Assembly: GCA_017540265.1 (NCBI GenBank)
Contig: JAFYBJ010000011.1
Span: 1-64,000, forward strand
Source: Lachnospiraceae bacterium
Lineage (GTDB): Bacteria > Bacillota > Clostridia > Lachnospirales > Lachnospiraceae
DNA: 64,000 nt
Direction of reading: 5' to 3'
The notes below the pieces were generated by a model. It saw only the letters and a program-made list of their open reading frames with translations. It was not told the DNA's origin and did not search any database. Below, piece by piece: positions 1 to 9,120 of the stretch (positions are counted from its first letter, which is position 1; every line of letters starts with the position of its first letter). A program made the position numbers and the translations under genes.

Positions 1-1728
1 GTTATCAAGTGGTATCTCGTAAAGGACGGCGAGGAGACTCTTGTTAAGACAGCTAATGCAAGCGACAAGACTTATACTATCGCTGATGAAGATGAAGGCT
101 GCACACTTAAGGTTGTTATTACTCCTGCTCTTGCAGATGGAACAACAGGTGAAGATGCAACAGTAACACTCGACACTGCGATCGTTAAGGCAGGCGAAAA
201 TCCTGAGGATCCCGAGAATCCTGAAGATCCCGTAAATCCTTCCGATGATGAGGAAAAGGATCCCGAGGTTCCCGCAGGTTTCGTTTCCAACATCGCAAAG
301 ATAAGTGTTCCCAACAACAACGTGCTTCTTGTTCCCGGACAGAAGGCAAGCATCGTTGCAGCATTCACAGCAGCAGCTGCAGATAAAGTTGTCGATGCAA
401 AGTATGTTGTATGGAAGAGCAGCAATAAGAATGTTGTAACAGTAGACAATAACGGAAACATCGTAGCTGTAGGCGCAGGCAAGGCAGTGATCACAGTTAC
501 ATCACTCGACAACGGCGTAACAGTAAGCTTCCCTGTAGAGGTTGGTGCAGAGGATACTCTTTATGCAGGATCCGATATCACACTCCAGCTTAAGGAAAGC
601 AAGAACATCGAAGTAACCTACGGCGGACATGTGATCTACGGAGCGAAGTATGCATCTTCCAATTCGAAGGCTGTAAAGGTAGACAAGAAGACAGGTCTTG
701 TTAGCGCAAAGGCTATCGGAACTTCAACAGTTACCGTAACCTACAACGGAAAGACAGCACAGGTAAAGGTTACCGTAGAAGATGCAGCAGCAAAGGCTGA
801 GCTTGCAGATGCTTCTTACAACAACACCGGTGCAGCTGTAAAGAAAGTGATCAAGGCTCCCAAGACTGTGAAGCTTAAGATCGATGCAAACGGAAAGAAG
901 CTCCAGAAGGCAATATCCGTAAAGGGCGGCGGCGTTCTTAAGAATGCAACTGTCATCGACGCATCAGTAAATGATGCAGGTATAGCAACAGTTGAAAAGA
1001 GCGGAAACAAGTTCCTCATCAAGGCTGTAAACAGCGGCGTTACTTACATCACATGGACTGTACAGAATGGTAACAGCCATGCGAAGAGAGTAACTAAAGT
1101 TATCGTAAGCAGGGGCTTACTTCCCGATGACTTAAAGATCTCTGCAAGGGATGCTTCCGGAAATCTTGTAAACCTCATCGGTAAAGCAATAGATGCTTCC
1201 GCAAACGATGCATCAGACAATGCAGTGGATGCTTCCGCAAATCATCTCATCACAGGACGCACTTCCTTCCTGCTTCGTGTAGGTATGGGCTTAAAGCTCA
1301 ATGCTTATCTGCCTGAAGGAATTACTGACAAGGTAAATATTAAGTGGAAGAGCGACAGCAGCGCAGTGAAGATCACAAAGCAGGGATACCTTGTAGTAAC
1401 AAAGGCGCCTAATGCACCTGTGACCATCACCGCAACAGCAGGCAAGGCAACAGCTACATTTACCGTAAATGTTCTCGGCGGAAGCTTCGGATTCAAGAAG
1501 GCCGGCGCAACACTCAAGGTAAAGAACGGCAAGGCTAAGACTGCAAAGCTTGCAACAAACGGCACAGTAACAAAGTGCGAAGTACTTGGCTCACCTGCAG
1601 GAGTAACCGCAAGTGCAGCAGGCAGCAAGGTAGTTGTAACTGCAACAAAGGCTGGCACATACTTTGTAAAGGCTTATGATGCAAACGGCAACAGCAGCAT
1701 AGCAGAGATCTTCGTACCTCAGAACTGA
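1..1728 (+). CDS. Secreted/surface protein with tandem Big_2 (Ig-like) domains, 5'-partial
   Basis: The frame is open from base 1 with no start in the window, so the N-terminus, and probably the catalytic or binding part, lies upstream. Visible are an acidic proline linker (about residues 60-85, repeated E-N-P-E-D-P), then Big_2-type beta-sandwich modules starting near residues 101 and 184, and further Ig-like modules near 288, 420 and 494. Typical Big_2 signatures are W-K-S-S-N-K followed by V-D-N-N-G and G-K-A-V-I-T-V. Such modules normally act as extracellular spacers or adhesins. A short low-complexity insert with DASAN and DASDN motifs sits near residues 396-412. No sorting signal is seen at the C-terminus. 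An intrinsic terminator follows. Confidence 0.85.
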   Translation, partial: VIKWYLVKDGEETLVKTANASDKTYTIADEDEGCTLKVVITPALADGTTGEDATVTLDTAIVKAGENPEDPENPEDPVNPSDDEEKDPEVPAGFVSNIAKISVPNNNVLLVPGQKASIVAAFTAAAADKVVDAKYVVWKSSNKNVVTVDNNGNIVAVGAGKAVITVTSLDNGVTVSFPVEVGAEDTLYAGSDITLQLKESKNIEVTYGGHVIYGAKYASSNSKAVKVDKKTGLVSAKAIGTSTVTVTYNGKTAQVKVTVEDAAAKAELADASYNNTGAAVKKVIKAPKTVKLKIDANGKKLQKAISVKGGGVLKNATVIDASVNDAGIATVEKSGNKFLIKAVNSGVTYITWTVQNGNSHAKRVTKVIVSRGLLPDDLKISARDASGNLVNLIGKAIDASANDASDNAVDASANHLITGRTSFLLRVGMGLKLNAYLPEGITDKVNIKWKSDSSAVKITKQGYLVVTKAPNAPVTITATAGKATATFTVNVLGGSFGFKKAGATLKVKNGKAKTAKLATNGTVTKCEVLGSPAGVTASAAGSKVVVTATKAGTYFVKAYDANGNSSIAEIFVPQN

Positions 1729-1740
1729 TAACGCATACTT

Positions 1741-1767
1741 TGTCATCCTGAGCAAAGCGAAGGATCT
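1741..1767 (+). repeat. REP-like dispersed palindrome, family A, copy 1
   Basis: TGTCATCCTGAG-caaag-CGAAGGATCT. The same element recurs in both orientations between genes elsewhere in this window, for example at 8891-8922 and 9141-9167. Confidence 0.75.
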
Positions 1768-1768
1768 G

Positions 1769-1800
1769 ATCCCCCGGGGAAATCCCCCGGGGGATTTTTT
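1769..1800 (+). terminator. Intrinsic terminator after the Big_2 protein
   Basis: A 10-bp stem ATCCCCCGGG / CCCGGGGGAT (1769-1778 and 1786-1795) with a 7-nt loop is followed by a run of T. Confidence 0.85.
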
Positions 1801-1817
1801 ATACCCAAAATTTCATG

Positions 1818-1846
1818 TTGACATTTGATCAGACATGTTTTATTCT
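1818..1846 (+). promoter_or_regulatory. Sigma-A-type promoter for the Rpn nuclease gene
   Basis: TTGACA (1818-1823), a 17-bp spacer, then TATTCT (1841-1846). It leaves a leader of about 155 nt before the ATG at 2009. Confidence 0.5.
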
Positions 1847-1868
1847 TTAGACACATTGTGAATATCTT

Positions 1869-1984
1869 GCAGCGGAGAAATCTGAACTTCGCTGCGTCTA
1901 AGAGGCGATTCGCCCCGGTTCACAGACAGTTATTTTAAAACCGCATACGGAAGGGGCAGAGATCGCAGCTGATCTTTCGTATGC
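1869..1984 (+). promoter_or_regulatory. Structured 5' leader of the Rpn nuclease gene
   Basis: Consecutive inverted repeats are visible: GCAGCG/CGCTGC (1869-1895), GGCGattCGCC near 1913, CGGTT/AACCG, and a larger imperfect hairpin GCATACG (1943-1949)/CGTATGC (1978-1984) enclosing AGATC-gcagct-GATCT. The last one ends just before the AAGGAGG ribosome site at 1994-2000. Any regulatory role is inferred. Confidence 0.4.
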
Positions 1985-2008
1985 ACGAAAACAAAGGAGG
2001 AAAAGTGT

Positions 2009-2926
2009 ATGCGAAGAAAACTTGAAGAACTGGATCTTATTGACGATTTTTTAATGAACGGGATAGCGAATAATGAAAAAGTGAAAGAGAAATTTTTTAA
2101 AAAGCTTCTCTCGGTACTGCTGGAACAGGATATCGGAAAGGTGACAGTGACAGCCCAGAAGATGATACCGGCCATAGATACGGATTACAGAGGTGTGAGG
2201 CTGGATGTGGAAGTGTCAGAGATAAAGAATAAAAATGGTATTGAACGTGTGGCGAATGTCTATGACATAGAGCCGCATTTAAGGAATGATACGGATTTTC
2301 CAAAGAGCAACCGCTTCCGCCAGGCAAAGATAGATTCAAAGTATATGAAGACCGGTAATAATGAATTTCAGAATATGCCGGGACTGTACGTGATCACCAT
2401 TACGAATTTTGACATTTTCAGGGAAGATTACATGCTGTATACATTTAAGAACAGTTGCGAGGAAGTGCCTGATCTTAAGTATGAAGACGGTTTGAAATTC
2501 ATCTATTTCAATACAAAGGGGCATAAGGGTGGTAGCAAGTCCATAGAGAATCTGTTAAGATACATTCAGAATAGTACTGACAATAATGTTGTGGATGAGA
2601 ACACAAAAGAATTATCCGGGTACGTTAGAGAGGTAAAATCCGGTGAAGCTTTTAAGGAGGCGTTTATGACAATAGGTGATCATCTGGACAGGGAAAGAGA
2701 AGAAGGCCGGGAAGAAGAACGTAAGAACACAGAAAGAGAACGCCTGCGTGCGGAGAAAGAACGTCTGCGAGCGGAGAAAGAGCAGAAGCGTGCGGAGAAA
2801 GCGGAAGCGGAAAAGGAGAAAGCAGAGGCGGAAAAGGAGAAAGCGGAAGCGGAAAAGAAGAAAGCGGAAGCGGAAATAAAAGCGCTGAAGGAGAAGCTCG
2901 CCAGGCTTGAGGCGGGAATGAGGTAA
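2009..2926 (+). CDS. Rpn family recombination-promoting nuclease / putative transposase (PDDEXK)
   Basis: This 305-aa protein resembles the PD-(D/E)XK family annotated as Rpn recombination-promoting nuclease/putative transposase, whose members cut DNA and can promote RecA-independent recombination. The nuclease core is about residues 1-225; the motif L-D-V-E-V followed by Y-D-I-E-P-H matches the family's L-D-V...I-E-x-Q segment, with P-H in place of the usual residues after the Glu. The C-terminal 85 residues are a highly charged coiled coil of A-E-K-E-K repeats, probably for oligomerisation. A perfect AAGGAGG lies 8 nt before the ATG. It stands alone, with its own promoter and leader. Confidence 0.8.
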   Translation: MRRKLEELDLIDDFLMNGIANNEKVKEKFFKKLLSVLLEQDIGKVTVTAQKMIPAIDTDYRGVRLDVEVSEIKNKNGIERVANVYDIEPHLRNDTDFPKSNRFRQAKIDSKYMKTGNNEFQNMPGLYVITITNFDIFREDYMLYTFKNSCEEVPDLKYEDGLKFIYFNTKGHKGGSKSIENLLRYIQNSTDNNVVDENTKELSGYVREVKSGEAFKEAFMTIGDHLDREREEGREEERKNTERERLRAEKERLRAEKEQKRAEKAEAEKEKAEAEKEKAEAEKKKAEAEIKALKEKLARLEAGMR

Positions 2927-3095
2927 CATAATGTCAGGTAAATTCATCCTGACAGCATTGCCAAGACACGTAAGATGGACCTCAACCGGTGGTGGAGTGC
3001 CGCATAAATAAAGGTTTTTTGCCATATCAACCAACAGTTCATGGTATAGTTACCTATCCTGCGATATGCTGGACGCAGGAAAGGAGGTGCCCGAT

Positions 3096-3707
3096 ATGGA
3101 CCAGATCAAGATTGGAAAATTCATAGCATCCTGCAGGAAGGAGGTGGGCATGACCCAGGCTGTCCTTGCTGAGAAGCTCGGGATAAGTGACCGGGCGGTC
3201 AGCAAATGGGAAACAGGAAAGTCTATGCCGGATTCCGGAATAATGCTGGAGTTATGTGAACTATTAAATATTAATGTAAACGAACTCCTGTCGGGCGAAA
3301 AGATCATGACAGAAACTTATAATAAGAAGGCAGAGGAAAATCTTCTTGCAATGAAGAAGGAGGTCGATGAAAAGAACAGGCTGCTGTTAAATCTGGAGAT
3401 CATCATCGGCGTTCCGGCAATGCTGGCAGACTTTGTTATATACGGGGTTGCGGCATATGTTGAGATGCCGGACGCTCTAAGGTCAGGCCTTATCATATTC
3501 GCTACCCTGATGATACTTGTGGTCGCGTTTATTGCAGTAGGAATAGAACAGAAAGCCGGGTATTATGAATGTAAAAACTGCCATGACAGGCATGTGCCCA
3601 CATATTGGCAGGCAAATCTCGCTCCGCATATAGGAAGATCAAGATATATGAAATGCCCGGCCTGCGGCAAATGGACTTATCAGAAAAAAGTCCTTACAAA
3701 AGAATAA
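3096..3707 (+). CDS. XRE-family HTH regulator with two membrane segments and a zinc-ribbon tail
   Basis: The start is placed at the ATG at 3096 because AAGGAGGTG (3081-3089) lies just upstream; an in-frame ATG at 3066 lacks a ribosome site. Residues 5-60 form a Cro/CI-type helix-turn-helix (I-G-K-F-I-A then M-T-Q, L-G-I-S-D-R-A-V-S-K-W-E). Two hydrophobic segments follow near residues 105-130 and 137-160. The C-terminus has two CxxC knuckles (C-K-N-C and C-P-A-C), likely binding zinc. Membrane-anchored XRE proteins of this design are common in Clostridia. The target genes and signal are unknown. Confidence 0.8.
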   Translation: MDQIKIGKFIASCRKEVGMTQAVLAEKLGISDRAVSKWETGKSMPDSGIMLELCELLNINVNELLSGEKIMTETYNKKAEENLLAMKKEVDEKNRLLLNLEIIIGVPAMLADFVIYGVAAYVEMPDALRSGLIIFATLMILVVAFIAVGIEQKAGYYECKNCHDRHVPTYWQANLAPHIGRSRYMKCPACGKWTYQKKVLTKE

Positions 3708-3717
3708 TCTTTATAAG

Positions 3718-3743
3718 ACACAGGGGCTTGTCCCCTGTGTTTT
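3718..3743 (+). terminator. Intrinsic terminator after the HTH membrane regulator
   Basis: ACACAGGGG / CCCCTGTGT with a 5-nt loop, then TTTT. Confidence 0.75.
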
Positions 3744-3818
3744 ATGTTATAATGACAGGGTGCGCAATAAATACGCCTGCCGGCGCATTATATTTATAGT
3801 GTACATGTTGACGATAAA

Positions 3819-3848
3819 GATTCTTCGGGCTGCGCCCTCAGAATGACA
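3819..3848 (-). repeat. REP-like dispersed palindrome, family A, copy 2 (inverted)
   Basis: A divergent, inverted copy: GATTCTTCGGGC-tgc-GCCC-TCAGAATGACA. A partial CGAAGGATCG follows at about 3856. It lies directly upstream of the SGNH esterase gene. Confidence 0.6.
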
Positions 3849-3889
3849 GGGTCGCCGAAGGATCGCAATAAAAAAATGGAGGTAAAGAA

Positions 3890-6800
3890 TTGAAAAAGAG
3901 AAAATTACTTCAGAGACTCGTTACCGGACTTTGCACGGCAGTGCTTACCGTTACGAGCGTGATCCCGGCAGGGGTTACATTAAAGGCACAGGCTGCAGCT
4001 GAACATACGCTGTGGATCGTGGGCGATTCGACGGTTTGCGAATTCAGTGATAATTATTATTATCCCAGATACGGCTATGGAACACAGATAGAGAATTATC
4101 TGGATGGCACATATGAGGTTAAGAACCTTGCGCTTTCAGGCAGAAGTTCGAAGAGTTTTACAACAGAAGCAGAGTACACTACTCTTATAGAAGGAATGCA
4201 GTCCGGGGATGTGCTTATCGTGGGCTTCGGTCATAATGATGAAAAGAATGACGATGCTGCAAGATTCACAAGCGCATCTAAGGGAGATTTTGCAAAGAGT
4301 CTTTATGACAATTATGTGTTACCCGCCCAGACGGCACAAACAGAGGTCATCCTTTGCACTCCTATAGTAAGAAGAAATCCTAATGCTGATACGCTTACAG
4401 ACAGTAACTGTCATATCACATCCGATGGTGATTATCCTCAGGCTATAAGAGATCTGGGAACTGAAAAAAATATCAGCGTGGTGGATCTTACAGCTCTTAC
4501 AAAGGCAAAATGGGAAGCACTCGGCAAGGATGAAACATTATACCTTCATGCATGGACAAGTGAAAAGCCTGCATCTGTGGATAATACTCATCTTAATATT
4601 TACGGTGCAAAAGAAGTTGCATACATGTTTGCAAGTGCAGCAAAGGAACTTAGCGGATCAGCTTTTGCCGGACATGTAAAAGGTGGTTTAGTTGAACCTA
4701 CAAAGGCAGGTGATCTGGTTTCAAATCCTAATTTTAAGCCGATTGAATATGTTACTCCTGTACAGCCGGATGATAAGAGCACGCTTTGGGAGGATTATAC
4801 AGTTAAAGGCGGATTAACCTATACCGGCAAAGATGCTTCCGTAAATGATCTGGTGATGCATGGGACAGTCTTTGGCAAAGTGGGTGGTGACACCAAGATA
4901 AATACAACTAATTTTACCCTCGGAGCAGATACCGAAGGGAAAATGAATATTGTTGCAAGGAAAGATGGTGGTCAGAAACTAGATGCTGGTTGTGATGGGT
5001 TTTCAATGTATTATTATCAGATTCCTGCGGGAAGAAAGTTTAATTTTAAAGCAACAGCCAGGCTTAACAGTATAGATACATCTACGACGCAGACTGCTTT
5101 TGGTATCATCGCAAGAGATGATATGTATATTGATAAACGAAATGATGCCCTTCAGTCAGATTATGTTGTGGCAGGATCTACCGGAAAGGGATGCAATTGT
5201 TTTTACAGACAGTCAGGCGTGCTTGGAGGACAGGCAAATCTTAATACAGCATTAGCTGTCGGCAATACGTATGATCTTTCCATAGCATACAATGGTGATG
5301 GATTCACCTGTAAGTTTGGCGATGAAGAAGCACAGAGCGGCGGATATGATTTCCAGCTTCTTACTGTTGATTCTGATTATGTGTATGTCGGTTGTTTTGT
5401 AGTAAGACAGGCGGATGTAACATTCTCTGACATTTCCCTTGAAATCGGAGCTGAGGATGACCTTCCCTCCGGTGGCGGCGAAGGCGGCAATGATCCCTCC
5501 GCTCCCGCCTCCACCCCCTACACCATCTCTTACAATGCAGCCGGGGGCACACTTCCCGAGGGCCTCACTGTAAGCGCAAACGAAGGTGATGTAGTCGAGC
5601 TCAAGGATTGCATAGCTCCCGAGGGATACAAGTTCAAGAGCTGGACCTTAAGCGGAAATACAGTTTCTTCAAATTACACCGTTTCCGGCAATGATGCTGT
5701 AGAAGGAACCATCACCTTCACTGCTGCATACGAAAAGACAGAGGAACTCGAGCCTGAAACTCCCGATGAACCCACACCCACTCCTATTCCGGTAGTGAAC
5801 GTAGGCGGAACAGATACCGTAAGCGTAAAGAACATAGACCTTGGCGTAAAGGGTGCGCAGACAATGAACGTTGGCGCAGAGGCAACACTTAAGGCTGCTG
5901 TTACATCAAAGGGCAGCGATGCATCTGTAAACAAAGTAAACTGGGTAGCACCTTCCGGACACGTGATCGATACTGTTGTTCAGGCAGACGGAAGCCTTAA
6001 GGTAAAGGCAGTCGGTCCCGGAACCGCATTCGTTACTGCTGTATGCGGCGGCAAGTCAAAGACAGTTAAGTACACAGTAAAGCAGCCTGTAAACAAGGCT
6101 GAGGCATCACTCAATGAGATCACTTTAAGCGCAAAGGAAAAATACAGGATCTGTGTAAACCTTGACGCAGCTACAACAGACAAGTTCTTCTACGCAACAA
6201 ATGACAAGAATGTCTGCGCTGTAAACGGCAAGGGCATTATTACAGCAAAGGCAGCCGGAACCACAACCGTTGATGTCTTTGCAGGAGAGAAGAAGAATAC
6301 CGCAAAGAAGGTTGCAAGCGTAAAGGTAACAGTAAAGGATGGCGTTGCAGCAGCTGTTGCAGTAAAGGATGTTTCCATCAACTATGTAGGTAACAAGACC
6401 CTCTTTACAGGCGAGATGGGGTACATCTCCACTCTTGTAAACGGCGGTGCAAACAATGGCGGACAGGCAGTTAAGTATACCTACAGCGCAAATGGTATCG
6501 TAAAGGTCGATGCTTTCGGACGCGTAACCGCAAAGAAGGCAGGTAAGGTAACGGTTACCGCTACCTGCGGCACAAAGAGCGCAAGCATCGAGCTTATTGT
6601 AAAGCAGCCCTTAAAGCTCTTTAAGATAAACAGAACCTACGTAAAGGTTAAGAGCGGTAAGGCAAAGAATGTTACCTTCAGTGTTAAGACAAATCCTGCT
6701 TTAAATAAGTCTGAAGCAAAGGTAAGCTTCGCAGTAGCCAATACAGATAACGGAGTGAAGAAGGTAAGCGATGCAAACGGTAAGGCAGTATTTGCAGTAT

Positions 6801-6895
6801 CCGAAACAGCAAAGGATACCGTTATAACAGCTACCATCACCGATGCAGCAACCGGAAACACTTACGTGGTAAACAGCGTGATAGATGTGAAGTAA
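3890..6895 (+). CDS. Secreted SGNH esterase (rhamnogalacturonan acetylesterase-like) with InlB- and Big_2-type modules
   Basis: This 1001-aa protein starts at TTG 3890, with GGAGGT at 3878-3883. A signal peptide ends near residue 36. Residues 40-265 are an SGNH/GDSL hydrolase: G-D-S-T (block I, nucleophile Ser), N-L-A-L-S-G-R (block II), G-F-G-H-N-D (block III) and D-N-T-H-L-N (block V, Asp/His). The blocks best match esterases that deacetylate pectin. Residues 300-535 form a beta-rich domain I cannot name. After a Gly/Pro linker come an InlB_B-type repeat (about 543-612) and about four Big_2-like modules to the end. Base composition changes sharply near 5460, at the linker. No sorting motif is seen, so release or non-covalent wall binding is likely. 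Confidence 0.85.
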   Translation: MKKRKLLQRLVTGLCTAVLTVTSVIPAGVTLKAQAAAEHTLWIVGDSTVCEFSDNYYYPRYGYGTQIENYLDGTYEVKNLALSGRSSKSFTTEAEYTTLIEGMQSGDVLIVGFGHNDEKNDDAARFTSASKGDFAKSLYDNYVLPAQTAQTEVILCTPIVRRNPNADTLTDSNCHITSDGDYPQAIRDLGTEKNISVVDLTALTKAKWEALGKDETLYLHAWTSEKPASVDNTHLNIYGAKEVAYMFASAAKELSGSAFAGHVKGGLVEPTKAGDLVSNPNFKPIEYVTPVQPDDKSTLWEDYTVKGGLTYTGKDASVNDLVMHGTVFGKVGGDTKINTTNFTLGADTEGKMNIVARKDGGQKLDAGCDGFSMYYYQIPAGRKFNFKATARLNSIDTSTTQTAFGIIARDDMYIDKRNDALQSDYVVAGSTGKGCNCFYRQSGVLGGQANLNTALAVGNTYDLSIAYNGDGFTCKFGDEEAQSGGYDFQLLTVDSDYVYVGCFVVRQADVTFSDISLEIGAEDDLPSGGGEGGNDPSAPASTPYTISYNAAGGTLPEGLTVSANEGDVVELKDCIAPEGYKFKSWTLSGNTVSSNYTVSGNDAVEGTITFTAAYEKTEELEPETPDEPTPTPIPVVNVGGTDTVSVKNIDLGVKGAQTMNVGAEATLKAAVTSKGSDASVNKVNWVAPSGHVIDTVVQADGSLKVKAVGPGTAFVTAVCGGKSKTVKYTVKQPVNKAEASLNEITLSAKEKYRICVNLDAATTDKFFYATNDKNVCAVNGKGIITAKAAGTTTVDVFAGEKKNTAKKVASVKVTVKDGVAAAVAVKDVSINYVGNKTLFTGEMGYISTLVNGGANNGGQAVKYTYSANGIVKVDAFGRVTAKKAGKVTVTATCGTKSASIELIVKQPLKLFKINRTYVKVKSGKAKNVTFSVKTNPALNKSEAKVSFAVANTDNGVKKVSDANGKAVFAVSETAKDTVITATITDAATGNTYVVNSVIDVK

Positions 6896-6926
6896 AGAAT
6901 AATTAAATGACACCCTGAGTGCAGTA

Positions 6927-6960
6927 ATCCCCCTCCGGAAAACCCGGAGGGGGATTTTTT
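6927..6960 (+). terminator. Intrinsic terminator after the SGNH esterase
   Basis: A 12-bp stem ATCCCCCTCCGG / CCGGAGGGGGAT, then T6. It separates this gene from the convergent SulP gene ending at 6965. Confidence 0.85.
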
Positions 6961-6964
6961 ATGT

Positions 6965-8854
6965 TTATTCTTCCTCATCCGGGAAAAGTTCATTTAAATG
7001 ATTTTGTGCATCCTTGCCAAAGGCCCATTCAAACAGCGCCAGTACTTTCCGGTCCTCCCTGGGATGTATGTCTTTTGAAGATCTGAAATCTTCCCAAACT
7101 GCAACCGAAAGCTGCGGGGCGCTGGTTCCTTTTCCCTCTGTGGAAATGCCATCCTGTATGCAGTAGGAAGGAAGCTCATCATCGAACTCATAAGGTTCCT
7201 TTATCCCGCAGGACCGCAGTGCATTTTCTATACGGGGGAGCGCTGCCCATTCCGAAAGCATTATGCCGCAGCCGAATTCATGCAGCTCGTCATTAAGCTT
7301 TCCCCTGTGTTCCGTGATAAAAAGTTTAATTCCTCTCGCCTTCAGACTTTCGTACATTCTGAGGAGATGATCCGCTGCAGTCATGTCTATGCTGCTTATA
7401 TTTCCTGCATCTATTATCACGGTCTTTATTTCTTTTCCCTTTTCACCGGATAGTGCATTTTCTATATCCTTCATGAAATCCTGTATATTCGCGAAAAAAA
7501 GCGGGGCCAGGAATCTGTATATGACAGCTCCTTTGATGGTCTTTACGCCGTGATATCTGTCTGCGGGATAGAAGCCTTCCTGTCCCGGTATGCACCCGAG
7601 GAAACTCTTTGCAGGCTTGGAAGCCCTTATTATATAAGTGATAAAAGAGAGGGCGACGCCTGCCGCCACGCCGCTCATGGTGCCGAAGAGCAGTACGGAA
7701 AAGAGTACTGCCATAAATATGATAAATTCCGTTCTGTCTACGTGATAAAGTTTTTTTGCAAGATCCGCTTCTATTATCCCCATCAGTGCCGAAACCACGA
7801 TCCCGGTAAGTATGGGCACAGGCAGGTATCCGATAAGAGGGGTGCCGAATAAAAGAATGAGGATCATCACGGCGGAAGCGGTAAAGGACATGATGCGGCT
7901 TTTAACTTTATATTGATCTGCGATGCCTGTTCTCGATACCGATCCGTTTACGGGGCAGCATCCTGAAACCGCAGCTGCCGCCATTGCAGCCGTGTAAGCA
8001 AAGATCTCTCTTCCTCCGTCTATCTTATCTCCGTGTTTAAACCCTATGTTTCTTGTTGCTAAAAGGGTTTCTGCCGTTACCACAAGAGCTATTGTAAAAG
8101 ATGTGATCATAATCTCAGAAGCTTCTTCTCCGCCAAGTATAGAAAGGTCCGGAAGTGCAAAAGGGATAAAGCTTTTTGCGGGGGCTTCCATTATCCTTAC
8201 GCCTGCATCTTTTATGGGCGTGAATACGGTAAGCAGCGCACCTGCAAGCATAAGTATGACGGTCATGGGGATGCGTGGAGCCTTCTTTTTAAAGAAGAGT
8301 ATGATCGCGATGGTTGTGATGCCGAGAATGAATGAGAGGATATTAAAATCTTTTGCGGCTGAATTTATGATCGCGGGGATAAGCTCCGTAAGCTCGCCGT
8401 GTATGGCATTTCCGCCAAAAAGCTTCGGACTCTGCATCAGTATTATCTCTATGCCTATTCCGGAAATGAATCCGCCCATAACCGGTGACGAGACGAAGCG
8501 TGTGAGCCTGTCTGCTTTTAAGAGAGCAAAGAGCAGGAGCCAGAGTGCTGTTACCACTGTGATCACGGGGACGATACGTATCGCTTCTTCCGACTGTCCT
8601 GCGATGCCAAGTGATGTGAGCATGCTTCCCACGATGGCGGCGGGAGCGGCATCCACGCCGAAGACAAATCGGGGGGATGAGGATATGCAGGCGAAGAAAA
8701 AGACAGGCAGCACGGATCCGTAGAGACCATAAACCGCAGGAAGACCGGCGATCATGGCATATCCCATGGAAATAGGGATAGATACGAATGCGATGATCAC
8801 GCCTATGAAAATATCATTTGAAATGTCTTTTATATCACGGGTCATCATTATCAT
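6965..8854 (-). CDS. SulP-family anion permease with C-terminal STAS domain
   Basis: This protein of about 629 aa is a SulP (SLC26-type) transporter for sulfate or a related anion. The N-terminus reads D-I-F-I-G-V-I-I-A-F-V-S-I-P, typical of SulP TM1, followed by roughly 10-12 hydrophobic segments to about residue 415. A STAS domain (about 430-545) contains D-A-G-N-I-S-S-I-D. A C-terminal acidic tail of about 80 residues is longer than usual. The start is uncertain: ATGs at 8854, 8848 and 8845 and a TTG at 8881 all lack a clear ribosome site. The upstream side is occupied by a family-A repeat. Nearby O-acetylhomoserine sulfhydrylase makes a sulfur role plausible, but the substrate is not shown. 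Confidence 0.85.
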   Translation of the reverse strand: MIMMTRDIKDISNDIFIGVIIAFVSIPISMGYAMIAGLPAVYGLYGSVLPVFFFACISSSPRFVFGVDAAPAAIVGSMLTSLGIAGQSEEAIRIVPVITVVTALWLLLFALLKADRLTRFVSSPVMGGFISGIGIEIILMQSPKLFGGNAIHGELTELIPAIINSAAKDFNILSFILGITTIAIILFFKKKAPRIPMTVILMLAGALLTVFTPIKDAGVRIMEAPAKSFIPFALPDLSILGGEEASEIMITSFTIALVVTAETLLATRNIGFKHGDKIDGGREIFAYTAAMAAAAVSGCCPVNGSVSRTGIADQYKVKSRIMSFTASAVMILILLFGTPLIGYLPVPILTGIVVSALMGIIEADLAKKLYHVDRTEFIIFMAVLFSVLLFGTMSGVAAGVALSFITYIIRASKPAKSFLGCIPGQEGFYPADRYHGVKTIKGAVIYRFLAPLFFANIQDFMKDIENALSGEKGKEIKTVIIDAGNISSIDMTAADHLLRMYESLKARGIKLFITEHRGKLNDELHEFGCGIMLSEWAALPRIENALRSCGIKEPYEFDDELPSYCIQDGISTEGKGTSAPQLSVAVWEDFRSSKDIHPREDRKVLALFEWAFGKDAQNHLNELFPDEEE

Positions 8855-8890
8855 TTTATCTTTTGAACGGAAGCCTTGCAAGACCGGGTA

Positions 8891-8922
8891 AGATCCTTCG
8901 GACTAAAGTCCTCAGGATGACA
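8891..8922 (-). repeat. REP-like dispersed palindrome, family A, copy 3 (inverted)
   Basis: AGATCCTTCGGACT-aa-AGTCCTCAGGATGACA. The central GGACT/AGTCC makes it a good hairpin. Confidence 0.75.
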
Positions 8923-9120
8923 TGCCGGTAACGGGAGAGGAGTCGACACGCAGATATAGTTTTAACTTATAACAGGATATTGAATGCCGGTATTAGACGA
9001 AAGTCCGGGGTGATCTTATAATCTGATTATCGAATGAAGGGAGTGAGATGAAATATGAATAGAGAGACAATATCAGGCTTCGAATACATAAGACTTAGCA
9101 GAGACCGAATGTGACTTGAA

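Noticed and set aside
2676..2879. Lys/Arg-rich frame inside the Rpn coiled-coil region
   Set aside because: A frame-shifted reading of the A-E-K-E-K repeat DNA.
8046..8723. Long open frame opposite the SulP gene (225 codons)
   Set aside because: A shadow of the codon bias of the real gene; its product is Met/Ser/Ile-rich without family signs.
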